This document shows, one piece after another, positions 21,531-33,200 of a DNA stretch of 64,000 nucleotides (position 1 is the first letter of the stretch; each line of letters begins with the position of its first letter). Under the pieces are notes generated by a model. That model did no database searches. It saw only the letters and a list, made by a program, of their open reading frames with translations, and was not told where the DNA came from. The stretch is from Paramecium tetraurelia (lineage: Eukaryota > Ciliophora > Oligohymenophorea > Peniculida > Parameciidae): NCBI RefSeq assembly GCF_000165425.1, contig NW_001799266.1, forward strand, positions 434,001 through 498,000, given 5' to 3'. The position numbers were made by a program, and so were the translations under genes.

Positions 21531-23319
21531 ATGAGATATGCAGATAATGGTTAAAGTGAATTCGTTTTAGGCATAGCCTTTTTGGTTTTAGGAATGATTT
21601 ACACAACAATCTTTTTTTTCGGAGTGATCAGATATTGCAAGATGGGGAAGAAAACAAAATACTTGGGAAAAATATTTTATCTCTCAATCGTACTTTCTTG
21701 TTTAGCCTATATGTTGAATATGGCTTTATACTTATATGACGTACAATTACAAATGTAAAATAGATTTTCGAATAAAAGGCTGATAATTATATTTTGAGCA
21801 TTGAAAAATAGCTGTTAAACACAATATACGTTCCTGATGGATTATTTTGGATCGTCTATTAATCCTTATTTTGGACAGTCGTTTGTTTGCATTACGATTC
21901 ACATTTGCATATTGGATAATTGGATGAACTTCCATACAATCCCAATATGTTGATTCATTTGATGAAAGACATCTTTATAATATATGGAATAGCATAATTA
22001 ATTGTGGTGTTGCTCTATAACTTCGATTACGCAAAGGCAGAGATGTTGTTTTATATAAATATAGTCATTAATCTATCCATACCAGTCTAATTTATCATAA
22101 CATCCCTATATTTGCAATATAAGTATTCAGGCTCCCCATTTAAGTCATCAAAATAGGAAAATATTTCAAATAGACTCTAAAAATTAATATTTTATTGGAC
22201 AATTCTTAGAGTCATCCAAATAATAAGCAATTTTTTGTTAATGGAAAACTTGGAAATGATAAGGAAGTTCTTTTCATCTGAATTGAGTTAAAACTAATTG
22301 TTACTCTACATATCATTATTGATAATAGATTTATTGTTGGCAAACATTTTCCCATTTATCTTGGCTTTGAGACAGTAAACATTTTCAATATTTTTGGGCA
22401 AGAAGAATGCTACTTTGAGTACTATTTCAGAACATCCTATGCGCTAAGAATTTTTAAATAATGACAGCTCAGTTATGGAAAGGAAATAAATTCAATTTGA
22501 TTACAATGAGGTACTGAAATCGATTGCTAGTCCATAAACAAAAAAGTCTAAGCCTAATGGATTTGGGTATATTCTTGTTTGTCAAATCTAATAAAAAAGT
22601 TTTGGGATGAGAATAGTTGAATTCAAACAGTTATAGCCTTACTTGGTTGAATAAGTAAAGTAAGAAATAGAGCAAGTGAATTCATTAAATCATTAATATC
22701 TTTATCATATTCATGGGGTTAACATAGTCGATAACAAGGTGGTGTATCTAACCAAATTTTATTAATATTCATTACACAATTATTTAGTTTAAAATTAGAT
22801 TTCAGTAGAAGAAAAGATTGAGATCTTAATTTAATTGTTACGTGGCATTAGTTACCTTCATAAATAACGATTTTGCCATGGAAGTTTAACTACAGAAAAC
22901 GTTATGATCAAATCAAATAAAAGAGTGAAAATAAGTAAATATCAGATATCTATTTTCTAGTTGATTTCGGCCTGTTTGGAATAAAAAAATATTAGTCACT
23001 ATTACAGAGCTATACCAATAAAAATGGATTCACTGCTCCAGAATTGATAATGCAAAGAGGTCAGATTGTAAGTGGATCTTAAGAAGGAGACATATACAGT
23101 GTTGGTATGATAATGTATGAGATGTTTGAAAAGAAAGTGCCATTCGAAGGATTACAACTATAAAACATATAGGATTGTCTGAATAAAGCTGTAAGACCCA
23201 AGATTGAATCTAAATCCTTGATGGATGATATAATCAGGTGGTGTTGGCAATAAGATTTTGAGAAGAGACCAAAAGTTGATTAGTTATTAAATGTAATTGA
23301 AAATATATAAATAAAATGA
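21531..23319 (+). CDS. Multi-pass receptor-like protein with a C-terminal pseudokinase domain
   Basis: A 579-residue protein; introns of 23 and 26 nt make the length exact. The N-terminal half has about seven hydrophobic segments, starting 'FVLGIAFLVLGMIYTTIFFF' and ending near 'LLLANIFPFILAL'. The C-terminal half (about residues 330-579) is kinase-like: 'LIQLLRGISYLHKQ', then 'HGSLTTENVMI' at about residue 442 where active kinases have HRDL, then 'DFGLFG', and 'GFTAPELI' for APE. The catalytic Asp is absent and the ATP Lys region reads 'RIVEFKQ', so it is probably a pseudokinase. HGSL/HGNL also occurs in the kinase-homology domain of receptor guanylyl cyclases, but no cyclase domain follows. 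The stop TGA overlaps the ATG of the next gene. Confidence 0.85.
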
Positions 23320-25311
23320 GTGGTACAATAGTTGTGGGGTCAAATATTTATGAGACTGAATTTTTGGATGAAATCTTCATCCATTATGGCAATAAAACTG
23401 CCGACACTATCAGCTTTAAAGATGGACTGATTATTAGTCCTAAGAAATTGGAGTTGCCTGAATATAAAATTAATAGATCTGAGTAAGGAGAAGTCATCAT
23501 GGCCATTCTTAAGGAAGCCATGAATCTGTTAGAATATTCAAAGCTATCAGATTTGGGAATAATCAATATGTTTGAATTACAATATGTAAATCAATTGAAA
23601 TCATATCCATCTCTAAGATTTCAATTTATGGATAAAGAATAACCATCAATATTAATGGATGTTCGTAAATCCTATTTTACAGTGCATAATTGTTATCAAA
23701 TAATTAAAACTTTAAATACAGAGCCATCTGCATATTTTAAGAATAAATTTGTTTTATTGAGGTACCCAGAAAAAAAAATGATTGTTCAAATAAAATCTGT
23801 AGTGGTTGATTAAGAGTTCACATATAAAGGTGTATCTTTAGAAGACTACTTTAAATAAAAATATTAATTAAAGAGCAAATCAAGTGTCTATTTAGAAACT
23901 TACAATACTCAGAATATTAAGAAATAATTCTTAATTGCAGAGTTTTGTGATTTGAAAATAGATTACATTGAATAAGATGCTACTGTTTATTGTCAACAAT
24001 TAGAATATTGGAATAAAATTATTAACAATAGTTCATCATTTATTAAATTCTTAAACTAGTATAAATTAATAATCAGAAATGAATAAGTTGAATTCAAATA
24101 ATAATACTTAGAACCTGGAAATTTGGTATTAAATAATCAAACTAAATCAATATTTTAAATAGTGGCATCCAGAACATCAAGTGAATTTGAATACTATTAT
24201 ACAGACTTTTTCCTTAAGAATGCATCTACATTCACAACATCCTTAACCATCAATAAATTAATTATATTAGTAACTAGAGAAATCACTGAACTGAAAGACA
24301 ATTTTAATATTTTTTTAGAGAAATTTGATTTATTTATCAAATCTAGATAATACAAAATATCATAACCAGAGATTTATGATATAAATAATAATTTGAATGA
24401 AATTTTAGAAAAATATGTCACAGAAGACTCTTATGTACTTTTTGTTGGAGATCAAAAGACAGATTTTACATCAGCAAGAAATACTTTGTTATCCAAGGCC
24501 ATTCCTAATTAATTAATAAACCTCCCCATCCAAGACCAAGAGATCAATAGATTATTAGCTATAATGACTGCTAATCTTGGTAGTGTCCCTTGGTCTATTA
24601 AAGAAATTAATGGATAGATCAATAATAAAAAGAGTGCTGTCCTAGGTATTTGGAAAAGTGACAATTCCTTTTCTGCATGTCTCAGCATTAATAAATACCT
24701 CAACAAATATATATCCTCATTCGGAGATTTAGATTAAATTCTGACACTTCTTTTGTCTACTTATTATGGCACACACAAAACTTTAGCAAATTAAATCATC
24801 ATATTTGCTGAGGAAGATTACACAGATATTATGGAACAAAGAATTCAAGGACTCATTTAATTAATACAAGACCAAGGATTAGCAGAATCTACCTAAAAAC
24901 CTGAAATTGTTATGGTTTAAGTAAAGGATGCCAGCGAAGAAAGATACTTCACTTATTTCGAGAGGAATTTGTAAAATTATATTATACCTATCTTATTTTA
25001 GTGAATCTTACTATTGCAAAAACCCTTAAGTAGGTTGTATAGTTCCTATCAATGAAAAATAGGGTAGATTTTCATTCCATTCTTAGAGAGGAGAGTAAGG
25101 ATGTTTACAAGCTCAATAATTATAAATTAGTTCATCCAACAGAAGAGAAATAGCCTAATTATACTATCATTTGATTTTCTTAAATTTCGATTTGAGTTCT
25201 ATCACTTATTTACCAGCGCCACTTCATTATGCAAAAAAATTGTCTAAACATCAACTTTAGAGTGAACAGTACAAAAAAGCAATAGAAAAAGGACATATGT
25301 TATTTGTTTGA
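23316..25311 (+). CDS. Divergent Argonaute/Piwi protein, probably slicer-inactive
   Basis: A 654-residue protein with one 31-nt intron (GTAAAA...TTTTAG) near 24970, which makes the length exact. The N-terminal domain begins at 'GTIVVGSNIYE', like the N-domain strand of Piwi proteins. A PAZ-like part follows at about residues 150-230 ('YKGVSLEDYFKQKYQLKS'). The PIWI part includes 'LPIQDQEINRLLAIM', 'SVPWSIKEINGQ', 'AVLGIWKSDNSF', and a C-terminus 'SSITYLPAPLHYAKKLS', the conserved Piwi ending. In active Piwi proteins the strand GID carries the first catalytic Asp; here it reads GIW (about residue 446). The later RDG motif reads 'FAEED'. The protein is therefore likely a small-RNA binder rather than a nuclease. 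Paramecium is known to have a large Ptiwi family, some members divergent; I cannot say which this is. Confidence 0.88.
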
Positions 25312-25415
25312 GTATGATTATACCATAATCTTTTAAATAAAATTATTTCCATTATGAATCAGAAAATTGAATACTAGGTATCACTAATATTTTATTATTG
25401 TTCATTATTATAAAC

Positions 25416-25728
25416 TCACAATTGACTCACAGCATTTGGAACTGTTCTTTAATAAAGCAAGACTTATTTTGAATAGAAATCTGGTACTGCTTGATATTCA
25501 ACTTTTTGCTATTAAATATTTTAATCTACATTTTACTCTCTTATATAAATATGGGAATGTAATTCCATTGAATGTGTTTAAGTAGATTACCAAAGTTCCA
25601 CCGACCAACAATCCCAAGTATGCTTGAATTCCTACTCTGGCTCCATAATAAACTGGATTTAATGAAAACTTTAATGACTTTGGAAAATGTTTGCTCAATT
25701 GCTCAAACTTACTGTTGTCCATGGCCAT
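25416..25728 (-). CDS. Small membrane protein, 94 residues
   Basis: MAMDNSKFEQLSKHFPKS starts the first exon. A 28-nt intron after 'PYLYKR' gives an exact length. One hydrophobic helix with GxxxG-like spacing ('GIQAYLGLLVGGTLVIYL') is followed by a polar tail. Small proteins of this build are typical of mitochondrial inner-membrane complexes such as ATP synthase or complex I, but no specific subunit is recognised. Confidence 0.75.
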
Positions 25729-26196
25729 TTTTATTTATTTTAAAATTATATATATAATTTCTAAATTTATATTTATTTATAATTCTTTATTCAATAATAT
25801 AATAGATGTATACTTTTCTAAAAATTTATTATTTCAAATGATCTATCAAGTGATTTATCCATCTAAATTAAATTTCAATGAAAATTTGTAAATAGAGTAG
25901 AATCTATACATACGAGAATGAAATCTAAAGTTGTGATAATACAGACTAAAGTATTGTTGATAATTGGTTTAAGAAACATTATAGAGTTAATATATAAAAT
26001 GTGAGGTTTATTACTGTTAGAATACTGTAAGCTGATTAAATAATATATATATCAATATAAAATTATTTAGGTATATTTATAAAAATTAATATTAAATTTC
26101 AATTAGAATATGATTATATCCATCAAGCATGTTTGTAACTAATGAATTTATTTTATAATTTTTATCCTATATTAATCATAAATAAAAATTAAAAGA
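25729..26196. other. Intergenic region, no gene seen
   Basis: About 470 bp, very AT-rich. Plus-strand frames run through it but have poor protein character (see rejected items). Confidence 0.5.
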
Positions 26197-29100
26197 TCAT
26201 TTTTCATATTTTCTTCGAAAACTTTCTAAATGTTTTGGAATATTTCTTGAAAATAAGATAGGGAGTGGTATAGATTTAATAATTGCCTTGGAAAGTATAT
26301 ATCGTTTAAATTAGTAATATCCAAAAACTATTTGAAACACCAAAATAATGATAAAAATTAAGATTCCAATAAAGATAATTAAGGTTTAATTGTCTTTTGT
26401 TAAAGTATCTATAGTTTAAGAAGAGATATCTAAAAAGTGTTGACTAAATTAGCTGATTTAAAATTAGATAACATCGATTCCCCACAGCATATAAATGAGA
26501 TATTCGCTATCATCAAGTATTTTCTCCAAAGTTTGAGCTTTTTCTAGAGGAGATTGATTTTTAAAAATTAATTAAGAGGCTCCCTCTACAAAGGATAATA
26601 CTTTTTATTGTAGATTCAGCACACCTGTTTAAAACAGTGGTACTAATTCTTTTAGATAAAGCCTATCATACAACAATAGGGATAGCATATCACAACCAGT
26701 TAAAATACAAACATCTTATCCTAAAAGTTGATTTTATTGTTCATCACTAAGTCCTGAATTCGAATCTCCATAATTGAGAATCAAATTAGCAAAATCTATT
26801 TATTTTAATCTTGAGATATCTTTATAAATTAACGCTTCATCCATAGACAAGAGATTTAAGATTAAAGTGTCAGTTTAGATGTTTCTACTCATAAATTTAT
26901 GGCCTGCATCAGTCCTGTTAATAATTGCATAAGTTTCAAAGTATTACTTTATTAAGAATAAATCAAATCTATTTAATGCGACAATGAAATTCAACCTATT
27001 TTCTTAAGCTAAAATTGCCCTATTACTTATAGGCCCTATAGAATTCTTAATATGAAGAAAATACAAATGAAAAGCAAATGTATACGCAAGTATTATTATT
27101 GAGACTAATACAATAATCAAGATTGAACAATGGCTTTAATAGTTAGAATTTTCTTAGACATTTTTCTTAATCATTCTTTTTTTTTTAACAAAGACTACTG
27201 TTGCTCTATTTGAACATTTCCTCACATCATCTAAAATGAATTAAGGTAGTGTTATGATCATTTTAAAATCTTTTTGTTTTAAGAATATTCTATTATATGA
27301 TACCATACTAATCAATTAATCAAATTAGTGTATGATTTAGATGCAGTCTTCCTTATCGCACATCTTAAATAATTTCAAATATTGTTTGATTGTGTGAACA
27401 ACTTTAAGGTAATTGATAATCAAGGCTGTCAATTACAGTAGGATTGTTAAATACAACCCAATAAAATAGTAAGTGACTATCTAATCAAAATAATCATTCA
27501 TTTCAGAGTGATATGTATGGCAATCCCAAAGAGTAGTATTAGCACTCTCACTTACATCAAAAAAGTTATAATAAACTTATGACCTTGCTATTTAGGTCAT
27601 ATATGTATCATTTCTACCGGATAGATATGTTTGTGGCGTTGATGCAAATGATTTGTATGACATAAAAAACGTTTAATGCATAATTTGATAATAAGTTGAA
27701 TAGTCCTAAACGTTTTAAGCTATCATACTCTTCAAATCAAAGTTGATAAAGTAAAGAGTAATATTCTTGATATCGCTTTTCATAGCTAGTTTTGAATAAT
27801 TCTAATACATGTTATTAAGTCTAACACTTCCCTTTGCTATATGTTGCCAAGCCATATATATTTTATCATATCTACTAATATTTATGGATTCATTATTAAA
27901 TGGAATTATCGTATCATTTTATATAGAATAAAAGTCTCTATAATAAATTACATGTCTGGATCCAGACATAGTTTAACTATAGGCATCTAAAAAGTTTAGA
28001 TCATCTGTAATTTATTGGATGCAATCTGTTTAAAGATCCTTCTTGTGTTTAAAAAGACAAGATATCAAAATGACAATAAATGTTATTACAATGATTTAAA
28101 TGACAAAATGAGCAATTAAATCTTTAATGGTTTTGGGTATGACAGTGTCATTTATATAAACAGTAATCTTCTCCAATTGTTCTTCGATTTCATTTGAACT
28201 ATGTTTAGTAGCTGTATTTGTCAATTCAGCTACTAGTTCTACTTATTCATTAGCTTCCTCTCCATCACATGAGAGAATAATATTAGTTTAATTAGGTCTA
28301 ACCTATTCTAAAACTGCTTATTATCTTCTTAAAATATCTGAGAGAGCAGGAGATTTGGCAATCTATTAAGAAGGAGATTAATTTATTTTTGGATCATCAA
28401 GAAAGTCAATTTCGATTACAAAATATAGAAATTCACAGTTTGAGTCTTTTTCTACATACGTCAATAATTTTTACACTACACTGAATTCAATTGGATATAA
28501 TTTGGAATATTGAGGTTTCAAACTTGATAAACTAGTACTAATATCTTTCAAAGTACTTATCATTTATTTGTTTGTAAATTTCTTGGTTGATATTGATTAA
28601 GAAGTTTTAAATTGAGTTCTGCTTTTATTTTGAACCTATAACACTCCGATTTCTCGTTAACAAATAATATCCTATTTTAAAATCCTTTTTTTGTCTTTAA
28701 TAGTTAACATTCTATAATACTCTTCTAAGATTTAAGATAAAGATGGAATTATTTCTTAGATGGCCACTTATTCATATATTTCACAAGGTAAGGTTAAATC
28801 TTCATTTTTATTATTTTTATAATAATATTTGTAATTGATTCTCTCGTAGATATTTCTGGTTATTCCAAAAATTAGAAAATTAGAATCAACCAAAATATAC
28901 CCTCTCTTATTCTAATCTACTTCTCTTTTCTCGTACTTCACCATTTTCAATAAATGTCCTATAATCCAAAATTGATATTGATCGTTTGAACAAGGGAATA
29001 AGGCAGTCAAACATATATTAACTTTTTCAATCAAATTTTCTGAGTTCAAAATAAATTATTCTGAATTTGCATACAATCGATTTGTCTTACCTTATGCTAA

Positions 29101-31185
29101 ATAGGATTCAATCAAACCATTGTGTATTTAACCAAGTTTAATAGGCAACAATTACTCTATTTTAGTTAATGGTATAGTTAAATTTTAATATCCAAAAAAC
29201 TCACAAAATTGATCATTTATATTTTACGTTATATATCCAAGGGTTTAGGATTGCACAGTGGATATTACTGATAAAGCTTACCCATTTAAGAATTGTAAAT
29301 TATTGAATTATTAACTTTTAGAGTTGGTTTGTTCCTTCACCTGACACTCTATTTATTAAGCTATCCTCAAACAACTATTGATATCTTCCATACAAACCAA
29401 TGAAATTACTAGTTTTATTCTTAGGATTAAAATAGAGTCTAAGGCAGGAATTTCTCTCTAACTTTGAAATTTCATAAACTCGTTTTTCAACATATCAGTT
29501 TTTCCTTTTATTTCTGTAGAAAATTGAATCATTCTCTCGTAGGATATTAATTGATTCATTTTTTACTGCCACATCGATTTCATATAAATGAGCAAATCCA
29601 CTATGAGTTTGACAATTTACTCCTCAAAATTATAAAATAAATTGAAGTCTTATAAAGTGCGAAACTCCAAGGATCCTATTTTGATGCCTACCCTATTAGT
29701 ATTTTCAATTTCAAGTTTATTTAAATGTTATATTTAATTGATTAAATTAATAAAGAATGTAGGCATGTTGCCTGGTTTTACTTTTTAGAATGCAAAGACT
29801 ACATCTTAGATAGTCTTATATGATAACACAGAATTTTCTCTGTATCTTTAGAGGAAGGTTACAAATTTAATAGTAAGTTGTTCAAAGTATTGAAATTAAT
29901 TTTAATTTTGTATAATTGACTTTATCATTTTTTAAAATTAATATTGTACCCAAATATAAATGTGTTGTGTATTAAGTTGGTTTTAGCCAGAAATAAATTT
30001 ACTTATCTTTTACTTGCAAGGACAGCATACATCATTGCAATGCTAACAATGAATTCCCAAGTATTTTAACAGTTCGAAGTAATCTCTTTGATTTATACTC
30101 TCCAAATGGCACAATTGGCAAATATATTCTAATGGATGCTCGCTTTTTTTCTTCGATTTGGATTTTAGAAATGATTAGCATTCCTTGTCTATGTAAATGT
30201 CATAAAGGGCTTAATTTATTCCAAATATCAACTAAAATAGAAATAAAATTTACAGGGACACAGATGCAGAAGGTTAAGAAGATGTGAGCATCACTCAAAT
30301 CCGATAGTATCCACACTGCAACCAAAATTTCGAAAAACCATGAGCACCACAAACATTTGCTGAGGAACACTGTTTCGTGTGAAAAACCAAAAGGAATGTT
30401 CAAATAAGTATCTAGGGCTATCACGATTATGATGAGATTGAAGATTGAATGGATGAGATAATTGTAATTACTGTACATGTCCTTCCAGAAAGATGACATC
30501 TATAAGGCCATATGTAATAGGATGGTTAGCAAATTAAAATAGCTAAATTTTCTCATCACGTCTCCTTAGACAAATTCATAATTTCTAAAACAGTATAAGG
30601 ATAAAAAACCTGAGAGGATTACTAGTACTTAGCCTATAATGCTTATTATTAAAAAGTGAGGTGAGATCAAGGAGAAGCATTGTGGGGGATCTAGATTTCC
30701 ATGTTGGGCCAAATATGCCAAACGACCACAAGTTAATATTCCAATCATGCATTCATGAAAAGGTGTCAGGAAGTACCATTAAAAGTTCTTAAAATAAAAC
30801 CGTATAAATCTATTAACAAAACTGTGGGTAGAGAGTGGCTAGAATAAGATGTTCATAGTACTTTGAATGTGATTTAGAAAAGTATTATTGCATAAATGGA
30901 ACACATAGTCCCAAAAATACAATAATACATAATTTTTGTAAACGGGTCGTAATGAATGACTATCATCATAAAAGGGATTGAGGAATACTATCCGATTTGC
31001 GCCAAATAATCATTTTCATAATATACAATGGATTTGCTTTCGAATTAACTAAAAAGGTAACCAAGCAATTAAATAAAATAGAAGACAATCACTCCCAAAT
31101 TACCATAATCCACTTATGATTTTCTCCTCTCAGTGTTAGACCCTATTGAAATAAAGAAGTAAATAAGCCTAGAAAAATATTTCAT
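26197..31185 (-). CDS. Giant Tmc-like membrane protein (paralogue A), about 1,650 residues
   Basis: The gene starts MKYFSRLIYFFISIGSNTER. Introns of 23 nt and 22 nt make the total length exact. The N-terminal third has at least eight membrane segments ('LLTILLHMALQMSSFW', 'IHSIFNLIIIVIALDT'). A Cys/His cluster follows ('HCQHCNDVCCPCKQK'), then a long helical region with a PAS-like 'RGYILVDSNFLIFGITRN' and long charged helices. The C-terminal third has more membrane segments ('IVLVSIIILAYTFAFHLYFL', 'LIIFIGILIFIIILVFQ'). This order resembles the Tmc (tiny macrocysts) family of Dictyostelium and ciliates. A sensory or membrane-signalling role is inference. A full-length paralogue lies at 44883-49844. 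Confidence 0.85.
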
Positions 31186-31547
31186 TTATCCTAAATTTAT
31201 TATATTTATTTATATTGATATTCATAATCTTATAGTGATTCAACAATTTAATTATATCCCCAATAAATCATGGATACTGACCAAGATAGAGTAGAAACTT
31301 AGTGAACATAATTTCCGAGGTCAAATTTGGTAATATAATTCTGAATAAATAATTGAAAATCGATTAAATTTATCATAAGATCATTTAATTTACAACAATT
31401 TAAAATTTATTGGATTAGATTAAAAATAATAATTGAATTGCTATTTTATTCATCTGATCTCACTTTGCCTTTGCCAGAAGTCTTCGATTCTGTGTGACAA
31501 TTCAATTTAATTAGTTCAGTATATATATAATATATATAATAATAATG
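31186..31547. other. Intergenic region with an AT microsatellite
   Basis: About 360 bp. An imperfect (AT)n stretch lies at about 31520-31546. No coding frame is supported; it should hold the promoter of paralogue A. Confidence 0.5.
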
Positions 31548-33171
31548 TCACTCATCATCGTTAAACTGCATAAGCTCTGAATGCTCAGATTGAGAGTCAA
31601 TTAATTGGTCAAAATAATGATCATCTTTGCTTTTGACATCATAACTAGCAGCAGTGACTGTGTGGCAATTCTTTTATACGGATCTCACCTATGGAGTGTC
31701 TCTATCATTGATGGTCAACTATTGATTTTTCATCTATTTGAGCATTCGTCTGAAATCCTGAATCCTATCATTCATGTCTTTAAAATATCTATCAGCCATG
31801 GCTATAAAATCTTCAGTGTCGATGGATCGATAATTTCTATTTTAATTTAATTGCTCATACCTTTTGAGTTGTTATCCCTCTTGTAAATAATTTTAGATTG
31901 AACTAATTCTGTTCAAAGTGGCAGGATCATTAACATTAATTTTTAATTTGTACTTTTTCAAATACGAATTTAATTTATAAAAATTTAAGAGAATTCTTTC
32001 AGCCACTTATCTAATTTCCGTTTTGATACAAGCCTTATCTAATAGTGTAATTGATCTTAATTCTGAAACAAATGGTTGCAAATCAGCATACAAAATGGCT
32101 GTAAAAAGTGATGTCAAGGCAACTCCATAAAATAAGCCTAAGGTCATAGAAAGTCTTCCAAGTTCAGTAGTTGGATATAGATCTCCATAACCCACTGTGA
32201 ATATTGTGATCATGCAAACCCACAAAGAATTGTTTATGTTATAGTGATCGATTTCTGTTGTTGTTCTTAACAATGCTCTTTCTGAAATTTCTAATTGGTA
32301 CGAAAACAAGAAAATTCCAATGCAAAAGAGACCGCAAAGCGTTGAATATGGATTCTACCGAATTGCGACTTTGAAAATGAAATGAGGACCGAATTCAACT
32401 GAGTATATGCCACTAAATTAAACAATGAATATATACCATAATCTATTTACTCTATTGGAATAAAACGATTAGAACTTAAAGGCTATATTCAAAACCAGCA
32501 GTGATCGAAAAAGCATAACAAAGGTGAGTATCTCATTTACGAAGTAGAATCTTGATTAATCAGAATATCGTTGTAGGAATGAAACCTTGTATCCAATCGT
32601 ATATGGGGTTGGACAAGGAAGCAAAATGACGGTTTCGATTAACACAAGAAAAATGAGATTTGTTTGAAATATATTGGAGGCTTTGGGGACTGTAAGAGAT
32701 CGTTTCTTGAATTCGAGTTCTGCTAAATATGCCATAAATGTCATGATAACTATATAGGATAAGCTAAATACTGGAAATAATGGTTAGGACTAGAATCAGA
32801 TATAACAGAGTTTTGATTTCTTCTTCATATGTATCCGTTAACTAATACGCGAATGAAACCTCATACTATATTATTTATATATAATTAACTTCAAGAACCA
32901 TTAGAACAATACTGGCACAAATTGTCCACATTCTGCCTAATTCTAGCACTCTATATCTTTCAAAATAAAGTCTTGTAACTCTGCTATCTTCAAAAGCATT
33001 ATTTTTTGAACTTCCAATAATTTTTGACTTTTTTCTCTAACTCATTTTCACTTTTGGAGAAGTTTCAAACAAGCATGATAGTCTTCCATGCTATTGAAAT
33101 GCATCATCCTCATTGACCCTTGAAGCAGGATTACCTTACAATTCTATTGTTTCATAATTTGATGATTTCAT
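31548..33171 (-). CDS. SK-like (small-conductance, Ca2+-activated type) potassium channel 1
   Basis: The N-terminus is polar (MKSSNYETIELQ). Six membrane segments are followed by the K+ filter 'TVGYGDLYPTTELGRLSMTL', near 32190. After the last helix comes 'LLDKACIKTEIR' and a long amphipathic helix, in the place where SK channels bind calmodulin. The C-terminus is coiled and acidic ('DRIQDFRRMLKQ'). Introns of 20-25 nt fall at matching places in this gene and its neighbour, for example just after 'VLEV/ILE' in the first membrane segment. Paramecium is known to have Ca2+-dependent K+ currents and SK genes; the calmodulin link here is inference. S4 lacks a strong Arg series, consistent with weak voltage dependence. 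Confidence 0.87.
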
Positions 33172-33200
33172 AATATATTATTAACTATCAATTATTTTGA

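Noticed and set aside
25876-26349. Plus-strand ORF of about 158 codons from ATG 25876
   Set aside because: It overlaps the coding 3' end of the giant Tmc-like gene by about 150 bp, is Ile/Tyr/Asn-rich and has no domain. It shows how long chance frames can be with one stop codon.
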